Positions 42,311 through 49,633 of a DNA stretch of 64,000 nucleotides are shown piece after piece. The notes under the pieces were generated by a model. The model was not told the DNA's origin, did no database searches, and saw nothing but the letters and a program-made list of their open reading frames with translations. Made by a program: the position numbers and the translations under genes. Origin of the DNA: Verrucomicrobiia bacterium (lineage in GTDB: Bacteria > Verrucomicrobiota > Verrucomicrobiia > Limisphaerales > CAIMTB01); contig JAHCBA010000001.1 in assembly GCA_019634625.1 (NCBI GenBank), positions 124,001 through 188,000 of the forward strand. The letters are read 5' to 3'. The first letter of the stretch is position 1. The number at the start of each line of letters is the position of its first letter.

Positions 42311-42508
42311 ATGTCACCCGCCCCAACTGTCTCCCCAAACGCATCCATCGAGGACCAGATCCGTTACCTCGATGATTTCCTCCGCGAAATCGGCGCCGAC
42401 TCCGGTCAGGCTCCCAACCTCCTGCCCCCCCCAAGCCCCGCGCTCCTTCGCGCCCGCGCCTCCCTCATCGAGGTCCGCCAGACCATCGCCGCCGAAACCG
42501 ACCTCTGA
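42311..42508 (+). CDS. small acidic hypothetical protein
   Basis: A 65-aa predicted protein, acidic, with two amphipathic segments (IEDQIRYLDDFLREIGADS and LRARASLIEVRQTIAAETDL) around a Pro-rich middle. No known domain. It lies between the terminator and the subtilase gene (30 bp to that ATG) in the same direction, which is the main support for calling it a gene. The ribosome site is weak (AAGA). It may be a small partner or inhibitor of the protease, which is inference from position only. Confidence 0.6.
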   Translation: MSPAPTVSPNASIEDQIRYLDDFLREIGADSGQAPNLLPPPSPALLRARASLIEVRQTIAAETDL

Positions 42509-42538
42509 TTCGTCCCCAACCCCAACCCCTTCCTTCCC

Positions 42539-44203
42539 ATGCCCAAAATCCCCAGCCGCCCCGAACGTTATATCATCCGCATCCCCCAGATCCGCGCCCT
42601 GTCAGGCCCGACCCCGGATCTCAATGCCGTCGCCCGGGAGATCGAGGACCTGATGACCTCCTCAGCCCCCCTCGCCGCAACCGGATCACCCGCGGCAACA
42701 CCCCCGGTCATCGAGCGCCTCGAACGGACAGGCGAGGGCCTCCACGCCCTGTCGGCGCTCCTCGATGACGATGCCTACAACGCCCTCCAGGCCCGGCATC
42801 GCAACAGCCTCCTTATCGAACGCGACGATGAACTGCTCCCCCAGGACCAGTTCGCCACCCTTCACGACACCCGAACCCTGCCCCCCGAGAATCATTTCCA
42901 GACCGTCAAGGGCACCGACTTCCGGTTCAAGGTCACGGACGCAGCCCACCAGCCGGTGGCCCGGGTCCTGGTCGAACTCGTCGGCTCCCGCCGCAGCGCA
43001 CGGGACGTGTCGGATGCCCGTGGCCAGGTGACCCTGACCCTCTTCTCCGAAACCCCGGAAACCCTCCGCCGCCTGATTGTCAAACCGCCCGACCGCTTCT
43101 GGGGAATCGATGTCGAACGTCCCGCCCTCACCCCCGCACCCGTCGGCGACAACCCCATCGTCCTCGATCCCCTGGAGGACCTCGACCGTCAGGTCTCCAC
43201 CTGGGGCCTCCAAATCATGGGCCTCGACCACGCTCCAGCCCAACCCGCCACTCACCCGGTCCGCGTGGCCATCATCGATTCCGGGCTATCGGCCCAGCAT
43301 CCGGATCTCGAGGCGGCAGGCGGACATGATTTCAATGCCGGCGCCGATCCCGCAAAAACCTGGAAGCAGGACGACAGCGGACACGGAACCCATGTCTCCG
43401 GTGTGTGCGGTGCCTTGAACAACCAGATCGGCATCGTAGGGGCCGCCGCTCCAGGAGTGCAGATCTTCGGACTCAAAGTCTTCCCCGACGCCCGGGTCTC
43501 CAAACTGGTGCGCGCCCTCGACTGGTGTATCGACAACCGCGTGGACATCGTCAACCTCTCCCTCGGAACCACGGCTTTCAATCAGACCTTCCAAGAAGCC
43601 GTCGCCCGGGCGCGCTCCGCCGGACTGGTGCTGGTCGCCGCTGCCGGCAACTCCTCCGGCGACGTCCTCTATCCCGCCCGCTTCAACGAGGTCGTCGCCG
43701 TCGCCGCCCTCGGAAAAGCCGACGCCTTCCCGGCAACCTCCCCGCACCGGCACTACATCGGACCACACCAGTCCGGAAATCTCTTCGTCGCCGACTTCAC
43801 CTGCACCGGCGATGAGATCGACTTCATCGCCCCGGGCGTCGCCGTCGTCTCAACCGTCCCCGGAGGAAGCTATGCCGCCTGGGATGGCACCTCCATGGCC
43901 TGCCCCTTCATCACCGGCTTCCTTGCCCGCCTCCTCCAAACGGACCCGCACCTCGCCAGCCTGCCCCGCGACGCCTCAAGAGTCTCCCGGCTCGTCGATC
44001 GGGCCAAATCCCTCGCCCGCTATCTCGACTTTCCCCCCACCACCCAGGGCGCCGGTCTCCCAGTCTGGCCGGCCAATGCCTCCCCGGAACCCCACCCCGA
44101 TTCCGAAACCAAACGCGAGATCCTCCGGCACCTCGACCGCGTCCTCTTCCTGCTCGATCAACGCCTCGGCGAGTCGCCCGACCCCGCCCGCCTTTCCACC
44201 TGA
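42539..44203 (+). CDS. subtilisin-like (S8) serine peptidase with N-terminal extension
   Basis: A 554-aa protease. The catalytic set is intact: Asp247 (VAIIDSGLS), His282 (GHGTHVSG), oxyanion Asn371 (AAAGNSS) and Ser452 (DGTSMACPF). The N-terminal 240 residues are not an ordinary propeptide. They hold an unrecognised helical part (1-115) and a beta-rich carboxypeptidase-regulatory-like segment (FRFKVTDAAHQPVARVLVEL, about 128-147). There is no signal peptide or TM, so it should act in the cytoplasm. A helical tail follows the catalytic domain. The start is ATG at 42539. It is in the same direction as the peptide gene and the 65-aa ORF and is the natural candidate to process the peptide. A terminator follows at 44218. 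Confidence 0.92.
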   Translation: MPKIPSRPERYIIRIPQIRALSGPTPDLNAVAREIEDLMTSSAPLAATGSPAATPPVIERLERTGEGLHALSALLDDDAYNALQARHRNSLLIERDDELLPQDQFATLHDTRTLPPENHFQTVKGTDFRFKVTDAAHQPVARVLVELVGSRRSARDVSDARGQVTLTLFSETPETLRRLIVKPPDRFWGIDVERPALTPAPVGDNPIVLDPLEDLDRQVSTWGLQIMGLDHAPAQPATHPVRVAIIDSGLSAQHPDLEAAGGHDFNAGADPAKTWKQDDSGHGTHVSGVCGALNNQIGIVGAAAPGVQIFGLKVFPDARVSKLVRALDWCIDNRVDIVNLSLGTTAFNQTFQEAVARARSAGLVLVAAAGNSSGDVLYPARFNEVVAVAALGKADAFPATSPHRHYIGPHQSGNLFVADFTCTGDEIDFIAPGVAVVSTVPGGSYAAWDGTSMACPFITGFLARLLQTDPHLASLPRDASRVSRLVDRAKSLARYLDFPPTTQGAGLPVWPANASPEPHPDSETKREILRHLDRVLFLLDQRLGESPDPARLST

Positions 44204-44217
44204 ACCCCACCCGATCC

Positions 44218-44266
44218 CCGACCGCATCCCGCCGCGCCAGGGAGGCAGGATGCGGTCGGTTCGTTT
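44218..44266 (+). terminator. rho-independent terminator after the subtilase gene
   Basis: CCGACCGCATCC (44218-44229) pairs perfectly over 12 bp with GGATGCGGTCGG (44248-44259), loop 18 nt, followed by TTCGTTT. It lies between the convergent subtilase and GT2 genes and could serve both directions. Confidence 0.8.
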
Positions 44267-44333
44267 CCCCCCCGAATCGCCCCCCCCATTGGCCGCCTGT
44301 TTCCACTCCCGGCTTCGCCCGTCCCTCCCGACG

Positions 44334-45083
44334 TCACCCGGTCACAACCCCGGGCTCTCCACCTGGCATCGGTCCCCCAGGCGACCCGAACAGCCCCGGC
44401 GGCGCCCGCCGCGGCTCGGTATCCACCCGCACGCCCGATCGAAACCGCCCCAACCCTCCGCCGTTCTGCCGGATCGCCTCCCCAAGGAAGTAGTCGTCTC
44501 CAAAATGAACCAGCCGACGGTCCGGCCAGTCCAGCAGCCGGATCCACGCGCTGCGAATCGCCCAGAACCCGCCCAGCACGAAATCAATCCGCCCCACACA
44601 TCCCGGCCGGTCCGGCGGCAGCAGCGGCATGCCCCGGTACCAGGGCGCCTCCTCAATCCAGCGCCGCCCCGCCTCGTCCACTCCAACCGACGCCGGGATC
44701 CCCAGAATCACCGCACCGGGCTGCGCCGCCACGGCAATCTCCAAGGACGCAAGCCAGTCCGCCCGGAACGGAAACGAGTCGTCATCGAACCAGATCGTCC
44801 ACTCGGTCTCGATTCCAGGCTCGCGAAAGAGCCGCCGCATCGTCGCCGCCTTCCCGGGATTCCCATCCATCCCCAGCCGCCGAATCATGCGGCCCTCCGA
44901 CATCGCCCTCGCCACAATCCCCTCCGTCCGAACCCCGCACGCATTCATCCCCACCCGCAGCGGAATCCCCTGCCCGCATCGCCTCCACTGCCGGAAAAAC
45001 CGCTCCGCAATCCGCGGATGTTCCCCATACACCAGCACACAGGCCGTCGCCGATAGCCTCCCGTTCACCTTAGCCGTATCCAT
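44334..45083 (-). CDS. GT2-like glycosyltransferase
   Basis: A 249-aa protein. CVLVYGEHPRIAERFFRQW at the start and the metal-binding acidic motif TIWFDDDSFPFRADWL (about 95-110), followed by GGFWAIRSAWIRLLDWPD and HFGDDYFLGEAIRQNGG, fit a GT-A fold glycosyltransferase. There is no TM. Donor and acceptor are unknown; with a small Cys-bearing peptide gene converging on it, peptide glycosylation is one possibility. It is the last gene of the minus-strand operon that starts with the ECF sigma factor, but it is separated from the trypsin-like gene by 196 bp containing a palindromic repeat, so it may have its own promoter. Confidence 0.8.
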   Translation of the reverse strand: MDTAKVNGRLSATACVLVYGEHPRIAERFFRQWRRCGQGIPLRVGMNACGVRTEGIVARAMSEGRMIRRLGMDGNPGKAATMRRLFREPGIETEWTIWFDDDSFPFRADWLASLEIAVAAQPGAVILGIPASVGVDEAGRRWIEEAPWYRGMPLLPPDRPGCVGRIDFVLGGFWAIRSAWIRLLDWPDRRLVHFGDDYFLGEAIRQNGGGLGRFRSGVRVDTEPRRAPPGLFGSPGGPMPGGEPGVVTG

Positions 45084-45115
45084 GCAGTAAGGAGGAAAGC
45101 GATGGCGCCGCAGAG

Positions 45116-45197
45116 TTTCGGGCAGGACGAGGAGTGAGCGAGGTGCGTCTCGGAACCGGGATACCTAACGAGCGAACGACGAAGCTCTTGCCCGAAA
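45116..45197. repeat. 82-bp REP-like imperfect palindrome
   Basis: The left end TTTCGGGCAGGACGAGGAGT and the complement of the right end (TTTCGGGCAAGAGCTTCGTC) match at the tips. Arms GAGTGAGCGAGGTGCGTCTC and the complement of ATACCTAACGAGCGAACGAC match partly, around the centre GGAACCGGGATACC. It has the look of REP/RAYT-type elements and interrupts the operon between the trypsin-like and GT2 genes. Confidence 0.75.
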
Positions 45198-45279
45198 AGT
45201 CCAAGCCAGCGCCCCCGACCTTGTTGCATGGTTACGGCTTGGTTCCCTCCCACTCCGGCCCCCGCATCCCACCCGCCCC

Positions 45280-46140
45280 TCAGGGAGCGTATCGCTGTCG
45301 GATGGCATCCAACCAATCGATGAGGCCCTTGTTCAACCGGAGCGCCACCAGATGCGGATTGGCCGACACCGGCTCGTTGATCGACCGCCGCACATACATG
45401 GCCACGAGCTTGTTCTCCTCGGCTTTGCCCATGAACACCGGCGAGCCGCTGTCCCCAAACGCGATGCACCTGCCCTGCTCCTGCTTGCTGACATCGCACT
45501 CGCATGCCTTGAAGACATACTCCCGCTCCGCATCGTGCCCGTGGATCGCCGGCTCCTGATCCTTCGAGCTGTAAGTCACCTCCCGCCATTTGCGCCGATG
45601 GCCATTCTTACCCTGGCTTTCGCCGGAACTGTCACTGAATCCCGCGATCCTCAGATCCCGGAATTCGTCGTGGGCTTCGAGTGTCGCACAATTCCTCAGA
45701 TCAAACGCCCGCTGCGCCAGTTGCCCCCGTACGGAACCCTTCTCATTCCCCCACTGCCCCTCGTCGAACTGGAGCATCAGCAACCGCACATCGAAGCCAT
45801 GCCCCCTGCCAGCCTTCGGATGATCGATGATCCGTCGAACCCGGAAAATCCGCTCCGAATCAGACACGCCCTTCAATCCCGGAAGATGAACGCGGTCCCC
45901 CATCACCAGTTCCGACCGCGGCCCATGCGCAACGGTCAGGACCGCGCATTCATGAATCAAAATCCCGGTGGACCACCACTCGTAAGCCCTATCGCCGCCA
46001 CCGGCGGCCCCTGCGTCGCTCCCGGCAGAGGCTTCTTTGGAGTTGGAACCGGGCGCCTTGGCCGCACCGATCCTGCAACAGTAGCGTGGGAAATACGCCC
46101 CATCTTCGCCGCATTCATTGGCAAGAATTGAGTTGTACAT
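45280..46140 (-). CDS. trypsin-like (S1) serine protease
   Basis: A 286-aa protease. The catalytic triad is His72 (AVLTVAHG), Asp117 (FDVRLLMLQF) and Ser231 (AFGDSGSPVF); the fold-typical ILIHECAVLTVAHG strand is clear. Six or seven Cys are spread through it (CCRIG, HECAV, NCATL, ACECD, GRCIA), so disulphides and an exported location are possible, though no classical signal peptide is seen at the ATG. The frame starts at 46140 without a good ribosome site, and the true N-terminus could be elsewhere. DNA here is lower in C-skew than the operon around it, so this gene may be a later arrival. It lies 25 bp after the Tat-exported protein gene. Confidence 0.85.
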   Translation of the reverse strand: MYNSILANECGEDGAYFPRYCCRIGAAKAPGSNSKEASAGSDAGAAGGGDRAYEWWSTGILIHECAVLTVAHGPRSELVMGDRVHLPGLKGVSDSERIFRVRRIIDHPKAGRGHGFDVRLLMLQFDEGQWGNEKGSVRGQLAQRAFDLRNCATLEAHDEFRDLRIAGFSDSSGESQGKNGHRRKWREVTYSSKDQEPAIHGHDAEREYVFKACECDVSKQEQGRCIAFGDSGSPVFMGKAEENKLVAMYVRRSINEPVSANPHLVALRLNKGLIDWLDAIRQRYAP

Positions 46141-46165
46141 GGATTGAATCAGGTGGGATCAACAG

Positions 46166-47449
46166 TCACTTCCAAAGTGTCACCCCCAGCACGAAGGGCG
46201 AGGCGCAGGACCCGGGGTCCGCCCGCAGGGTGAAGCCCTCCATCTCACGGCCCCTTCCCGACGCGCCGATCCGGATCTCGGTGGCGTACAAAACGCCCGG
46301 ACCGTCCCCCACACGTCCGGTCCAGACCACCCGGGCTTCCCCGGACACCGGCGAATCCCTCCAGCAGCCGGTGTCGCGCCCGTACATCAGCGGCCTCCGA
46401 ATGGGTGCGGCCTCCCCGCGCACGCGCAGAACGCATTCCCCCGCAATCTCTCCAGGCCGCCCCCGACAGGCGGTGGCATGAAGCACAACCATCCGGCCCG
46501 CCGTCCGTCCCCCCAGCGACAGTTCCCGGCTCTCCAGGGGATAAGCCTGACCCAGAAAACCCTCCCCCTTCTCGAACTCCTGCCAGGTCGCCACCGTCCC
46601 GCCCGTGGTCTGGATCATCCTTCGGGCATCGAACGGATCCGGAGTCAGTCCCGCACCGCACCGGGTCTCCCGCAGAAACCCATCCAGGGTCAGTCCGTCC
46701 GGCAGCCCGTCCATCCAGGGCAAATCCGGATTCGCATTGGCCGCTCCTTCGAGATCCACACAGCCCGCCGGCAACCCCTCGGGCCTCGGCAGATCCGTTT
46801 GCCCAGGCGCCCCGGAATGCCGGGACAGCAGCCACGGCATCGTGTAGGGCTCCGGGCGTATGTCCGGAAAGGTGTACTCCCAGTACCGGCCGCTCAGATA
46901 GCCGCGTCCATCCACCCCGAGATTCAACACCGTATCCCCGTGCCGCCGGCATCGCAGCATCGGCACCCGGCCGCCCATCGCCGTCCGGGTCAGGGCCACC
47001 TTCCACTCCCGCATCTCCATGTCCGGCAGTTCCCCGAGAATCGCCCGATCCACCCGATCCGCGCTGAACTCATAGTTGTAATTCGATTCCGGGTTGTAGG
47101 TGCTCGACGAATGGAGATCCCCCTCGGGAGCGAACAGATAGGTCCCGCTTCGCTCCGCCAGGGGACAAACCCACGCCCTCGGATAGGCCAGCAATCGCTC
47201 GACCCGCAACGCCCCCAGGTCGGCCGGCCATTCCTCCGCCCCGTGCGCCCGCTGCCAGCGCCGCACCGCGTCACGCAATATTCCCATCCGTCGAAAACAC
47301 TCCCGCATGTCCGCCTCCCCGCTCTCGCCAGTCGCCCGCCATGCCCCCGCCAGCGCCAACCCCATCCATCCCGCCCGCCGGAGAAATGCCCGGCGCCCCA
47401 GACGTCCCTGGCGCCAGTCCGGAGATGCAAAGGGGACGGAGTATCTCAT
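46166..47449 (-). CDS. Tat-exported protein of unknown function
   Basis: A 427-aa protein. The twin-arginine signal LGRRAFLRRAGWMGLALAGA (about 17-36) marks export of a folded protein. The mature part begins with a helix (MRECFRRMGILRDAVRRWQR) and PADLGALRVERLLAYPRAWV then CPL, like the pseudopilin-type modules of Planctomycetota/Verrucomicrobiota envelope proteins, followed by beta-rich sequence without a known family. Three or four Cys occur in the mature part. The start is ATG at 47449; the frame extends upstream without recognisable sequence. It is in the minus-strand operon between the 188-aa hypothetical and the trypsin-like protease. Confidence 0.8.
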   Translation of the reverse strand: MRYSVPFASPDWRQGRLGRRAFLRRAGWMGLALAGAWRATGESGEADMRECFRRMGILRDAVRRWQRAHGAEEWPADLGALRVERLLAYPRAWVCPLAERSGTYLFAPEGDLHSSSTYNPESNYNYEFSADRVDRAILGELPDMEMREWKVALTRTAMGGRVPMLRCRRHGDTVLNLGVDGRGYLSGRYWEYTFPDIRPEPYTMPWLLSRHSGAPGQTDLPRPEGLPAGCVDLEGAANANPDLPWMDGLPDGLTLDGFLRETRCGAGLTPDPFDARRMIQTTGGTVATWQEFEKGEGFLGQAYPLESRELSLGGRTAGRMVVLHATACRGRPGEIAGECVLRVRGEAAPIRRPLMYGRDTGCWRDSPVSGEARVVWTGRVGDGPGVLYATEIRIGASGRGREMEGFTLRADPGSCASPFVLGVTLWK

Positions 47450-47511
47450 GGTTGGGATCGTCGCTGAGGAAACCCGGCGTGGACCAGGCATCCCCCAAGC
47501 CGCGGCACCCT

Positions 47512-48078
47512 TCATCCGCTTCCCGGCGGATTCGTCGAATTGCGGGACTCCGACTGCCCCGGCGTCTCGAGGCTGAACGCGCGGCTCCGCACCAACACCT
47601 CGGTGATGTACCCGTCCACCGTGATGGCAGGCTGAATCCACGTGTACGGATCCCTCATCTCAGCCCCCCACTTGATCCTCAGATCCGCGTAATTCCGGAC
47701 CGCCATGTCGTACAGTCTCCTCGCTTCGCTCGCGTCCAGTCCGTTGGCCCTTCCCACTCGGTAGTGGTAGAGACCCGTGTTGAGCCGGTCCATCGCGTTC
47801 ACAATGTCCCAGACAAAATCCGGAAACTCACTGCCCGCCATCTCATGCTCGCCGGACTCCGGAAACCGAACCGGTCCGCCCGACACACTCAGCGGCGGCG
47901 GATGGGGCCTCGTCAGCGGGTATTCCTCAGTGGGCATCGCATCCGGATTCCACTGATTCGTGCCGGCCGACGCCTCCCGAGGGGTTTCGGCGTGCGACCG
48001 CTGCTCAACCTGCTCCGCCCCCTTCGCCTGGTCTGGACCGCTGCCCGCTGGGGATTTCGTCTTCGCAACTTTACTCAT
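47512..48078 (-). CDS. hypothetical protein in the kinase operon
   Basis: A 188-aa protein that I do not recognise. The first 70 residues are polar, Pro/Thr/Glu-rich and probably disordered. The second half is helical (FVWDIVNAMDRLNTGLYHYR, SEARRLYDMAVRNYADLRIK). No Cys, no TM, no signal peptide. The ATG at 48078 overlaps the end of the GT9 gene by 8 bp, so translation is coupled with that glycosyltransferase. Confidence 0.78.
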   Translation of the reverse strand: MSKVAKTKSPAGSGPDQAKGAEQVEQRSHAETPREASAGTNQWNPDAMPTEEYPLTRPHPPPLSVSGGPVRFPESGEHEMAGSEFPDFVWDIVNAMDRLNTGLYHYRVGRANGLDASEARRLYDMAVRNYADLRIKWGAEMRDPYTWIQPAITVDGYITEVLVRSRAFSLETPGQSESRNSTNPPGSG

Positions 48079-49048
48079 GATAGATGGTAATGGGTTGAAC
48101 CTGTCGCGCAGGAAGGTGGGCTCGCACGGATTGAATGACCATCGGCGCCTCAATGCTCGCCATGCAACGGGGCAATCCCACCCCGGCATCGAAATCCAGA
48201 CACAGCCTCTCCGGATCGTCGTTGCAGTCTCCGTCCCCAAGGGGCACCGACCGCCTCTTCCAGCACCCTCCCGAGGCGCAGCAGGGCAGGGTGCCGACGG
48301 TGTGCAGATAGCGGTGCCAGGGATACGCCTCCCAGTGCGCCGGCTCCCTCGCGCCGGCCACCACCACACAGGGCCGCTCACCCCGCCGGTCCGGAGGCTG
48401 CGGCACCGCCGCCGCCAGGTGCATCAACGACGTCACCGGACACACCACCCCGCGACTGTGATACACCAGCCGAACCAGCTCTCTCAGCGTCGTCCGCCCA
48501 CGCATGTCCACCACGCCCTCCAGCCGTGGATGATAATGATGCGCCTCCCCCACCTGGACGAACACCACCTCGTCCCGCAGCCGATTCACCACCTCCTGCC
48601 ACCGCCGGCGGTGCCACCACTTGATCGTGAAGTCATACTTCCCCCCCGCCGCGATGATCCAGTACGGACGCCTGTCCCCATGCACCTCCTCGACGGGACC
48701 AGGGTCCGTCATCTCACTCTTGGAAAGATGGATGTCACCCCGGAACGCGGTCGGATGCAGCGAGACTCCCAGCTCCCCGCCAAGATGCTGCACGAAACCG
48801 TGCAGGAAATGCCAGGGCTCGCTGTTGGCCCTGTCAATGAGCGGATACCGGCACTCAATGTGGCGCACCTCCGGGTCGTCGCTCCGCAACGGCGTCAACC
48901 AGGGATTGTATCGCCACAGATCCGGACACGATGTGCGGACATCCGTCACAAACCGCCCCGGATGGCATCGATGCAAATCCCGCACCGCAGCCGTGAGCAT
49001 GACGATGTCCCCGGGCGACAGAGAACACTTCAGGATCAGCTTCGTCAT
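48071..49048 (-). CDS. GT9 (heptosyltransferase-like) glycosyltransferase with Cys-rich tail
   Basis: A 325-aa GT-B glycosyltransferase. The start LILKCSLSPGDIVMLTAAVR is the GT9 acceptor loop; PYWIIAAGGKYDFTIKWWHR and VVCPVTSLMHLAAAVPQ form the donor domain. The last 90 residues carry six Cys (PCCASGGCWKRRSVPLGDGD, then C-NDDPERLC and LPRCM), a feature I associate with a GT9 subgroup in Planctomycetota and Verrucomicrobiota and not with LPS heptosyltransferases. It may bind metal. The start is ATG at 49048, overlapping the upstream stop by 4 bp. A role in lipopolysaccharide is possible, but the operon (sigma factor, kinase, proteases) suggests a different acceptor. Confidence 0.85.
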   Translation of the reverse strand: MTKLILKCSLSPGDIVMLTAAVRDLHRCHPGRFVTDVRTSCPDLWRYNPWLTPLRSDDPEVRHIECRYPLIDRANSEPWHFLHGFVQHLGGELGVSLHPTAFRGDIHLSKSEMTDPGPVEEVHGDRRPYWIIAAGGKYDFTIKWWHRRRWQEVVNRLRDEVVFVQVGEAHHYHPRLEGVVDMRGRTTLRELVRLVYHSRGVVCPVTSLMHLAAAVPQPPDRRGERPCVVVAGAREPAHWEAYPWHRYLHTVGTLPCCASGGCWKRRSVPLGDGDCNDDPERLCLDFDAGVGLPRCMASIEAPMVIQSVRAHLPARQVQPITIYHE

Positions 49049-49614
49049 CCCCCGCCTCCCCCCGGTCGCGGCCCCGATCCCGCGCCCGTAGTCGCGCAGC
49101 CCATCCGATTCAGATCCGCCAGGATCTCCTCCCTCGGTATGCCCGGAATCGACGCCACCTTCGCCAGCAGCCCCGCATCCGGCAGCGCCACCTTGACGCA
49201 CGCCTCCTGCTCGCTGTGCCGCCGGTGGTTCTCGACAACCCGCTTCCGGGCATACCGGAACACGAGATCCACCGCCTGGTTGCCGCGCATCACCGGCTCC
49301 GCATCGAACCCCACCGGGGCACAGCGGTCCTCGAGCCGGTCCCGAAACTCAATCGCCCGGTGCAGGGCCGCCACCAGGACCGCCTCGGCCCCGGGACCCG
49401 CAGCCCCCGCGCGACACTCCTCCAACGCCCGATGCAGCCGGTTGAGGCGGTAGTAGGCCGCCAGAAACTCGATCTGCTGCCGCCCGTCAGCATCGCTCGT
49501 GTCCGCCGCAGGCCAGGCGCCGCCGTCGCACGCCGGCATCGCCCCTGGATCCGCCGGCCCGCCGCCCCCCCGCGGATCCGTCACGAATTCCTCGAATGTG
49601 TCCGCCATGAGCAT
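49045..49614 (-). CDS. hypothetical protein between kinase and GT9
   Basis: A 189-aa protein of unknown family. A polar N-terminal third is followed by helices (EFLAAYYRLNRLHRALEECR, AAGPGAEAVLVAALHRAIEF, VDLVFRYARKRVVENHRRHS) and a short, conserved-looking IPGIPREEILADLNRMGC. It ends in a Gly-rich tail. ATGs at 49614 and 49608 are both possible; the first is given. Its stop overlaps the GT9 start, and it begins 19 bp after the kinase stop. Confidence 0.75.
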   Translation of the reverse strand: MLMADTFEEFVTDPRGGGGPADPGAMPACDGGAWPAADTSDADGRQQIEFLAAYYRLNRLHRALEECRAGAAGPGAEAVLVAALHRAIEFRDRLEDRCAPVGFDAEPVMRGNQAVDLVFRYARKRVVENHRRHSEQEACVKVALPDAGLLAKVASIPGIPREEILADLNRMGCATTGAGSGPRPGGGGG

Positions 49615-49633
49615 CGATTCCGTCGCCCTGCCT

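Noticed and set aside
45102-45137. 11-codon ORF (MAPQSFGQDEE) with a near-perfect Shine-Dalgarno on the plus strand
   Set aside because: It lies largely inside the REP-like palindrome, antisense to the operon, and is probably a chance product of the repeat sequence.
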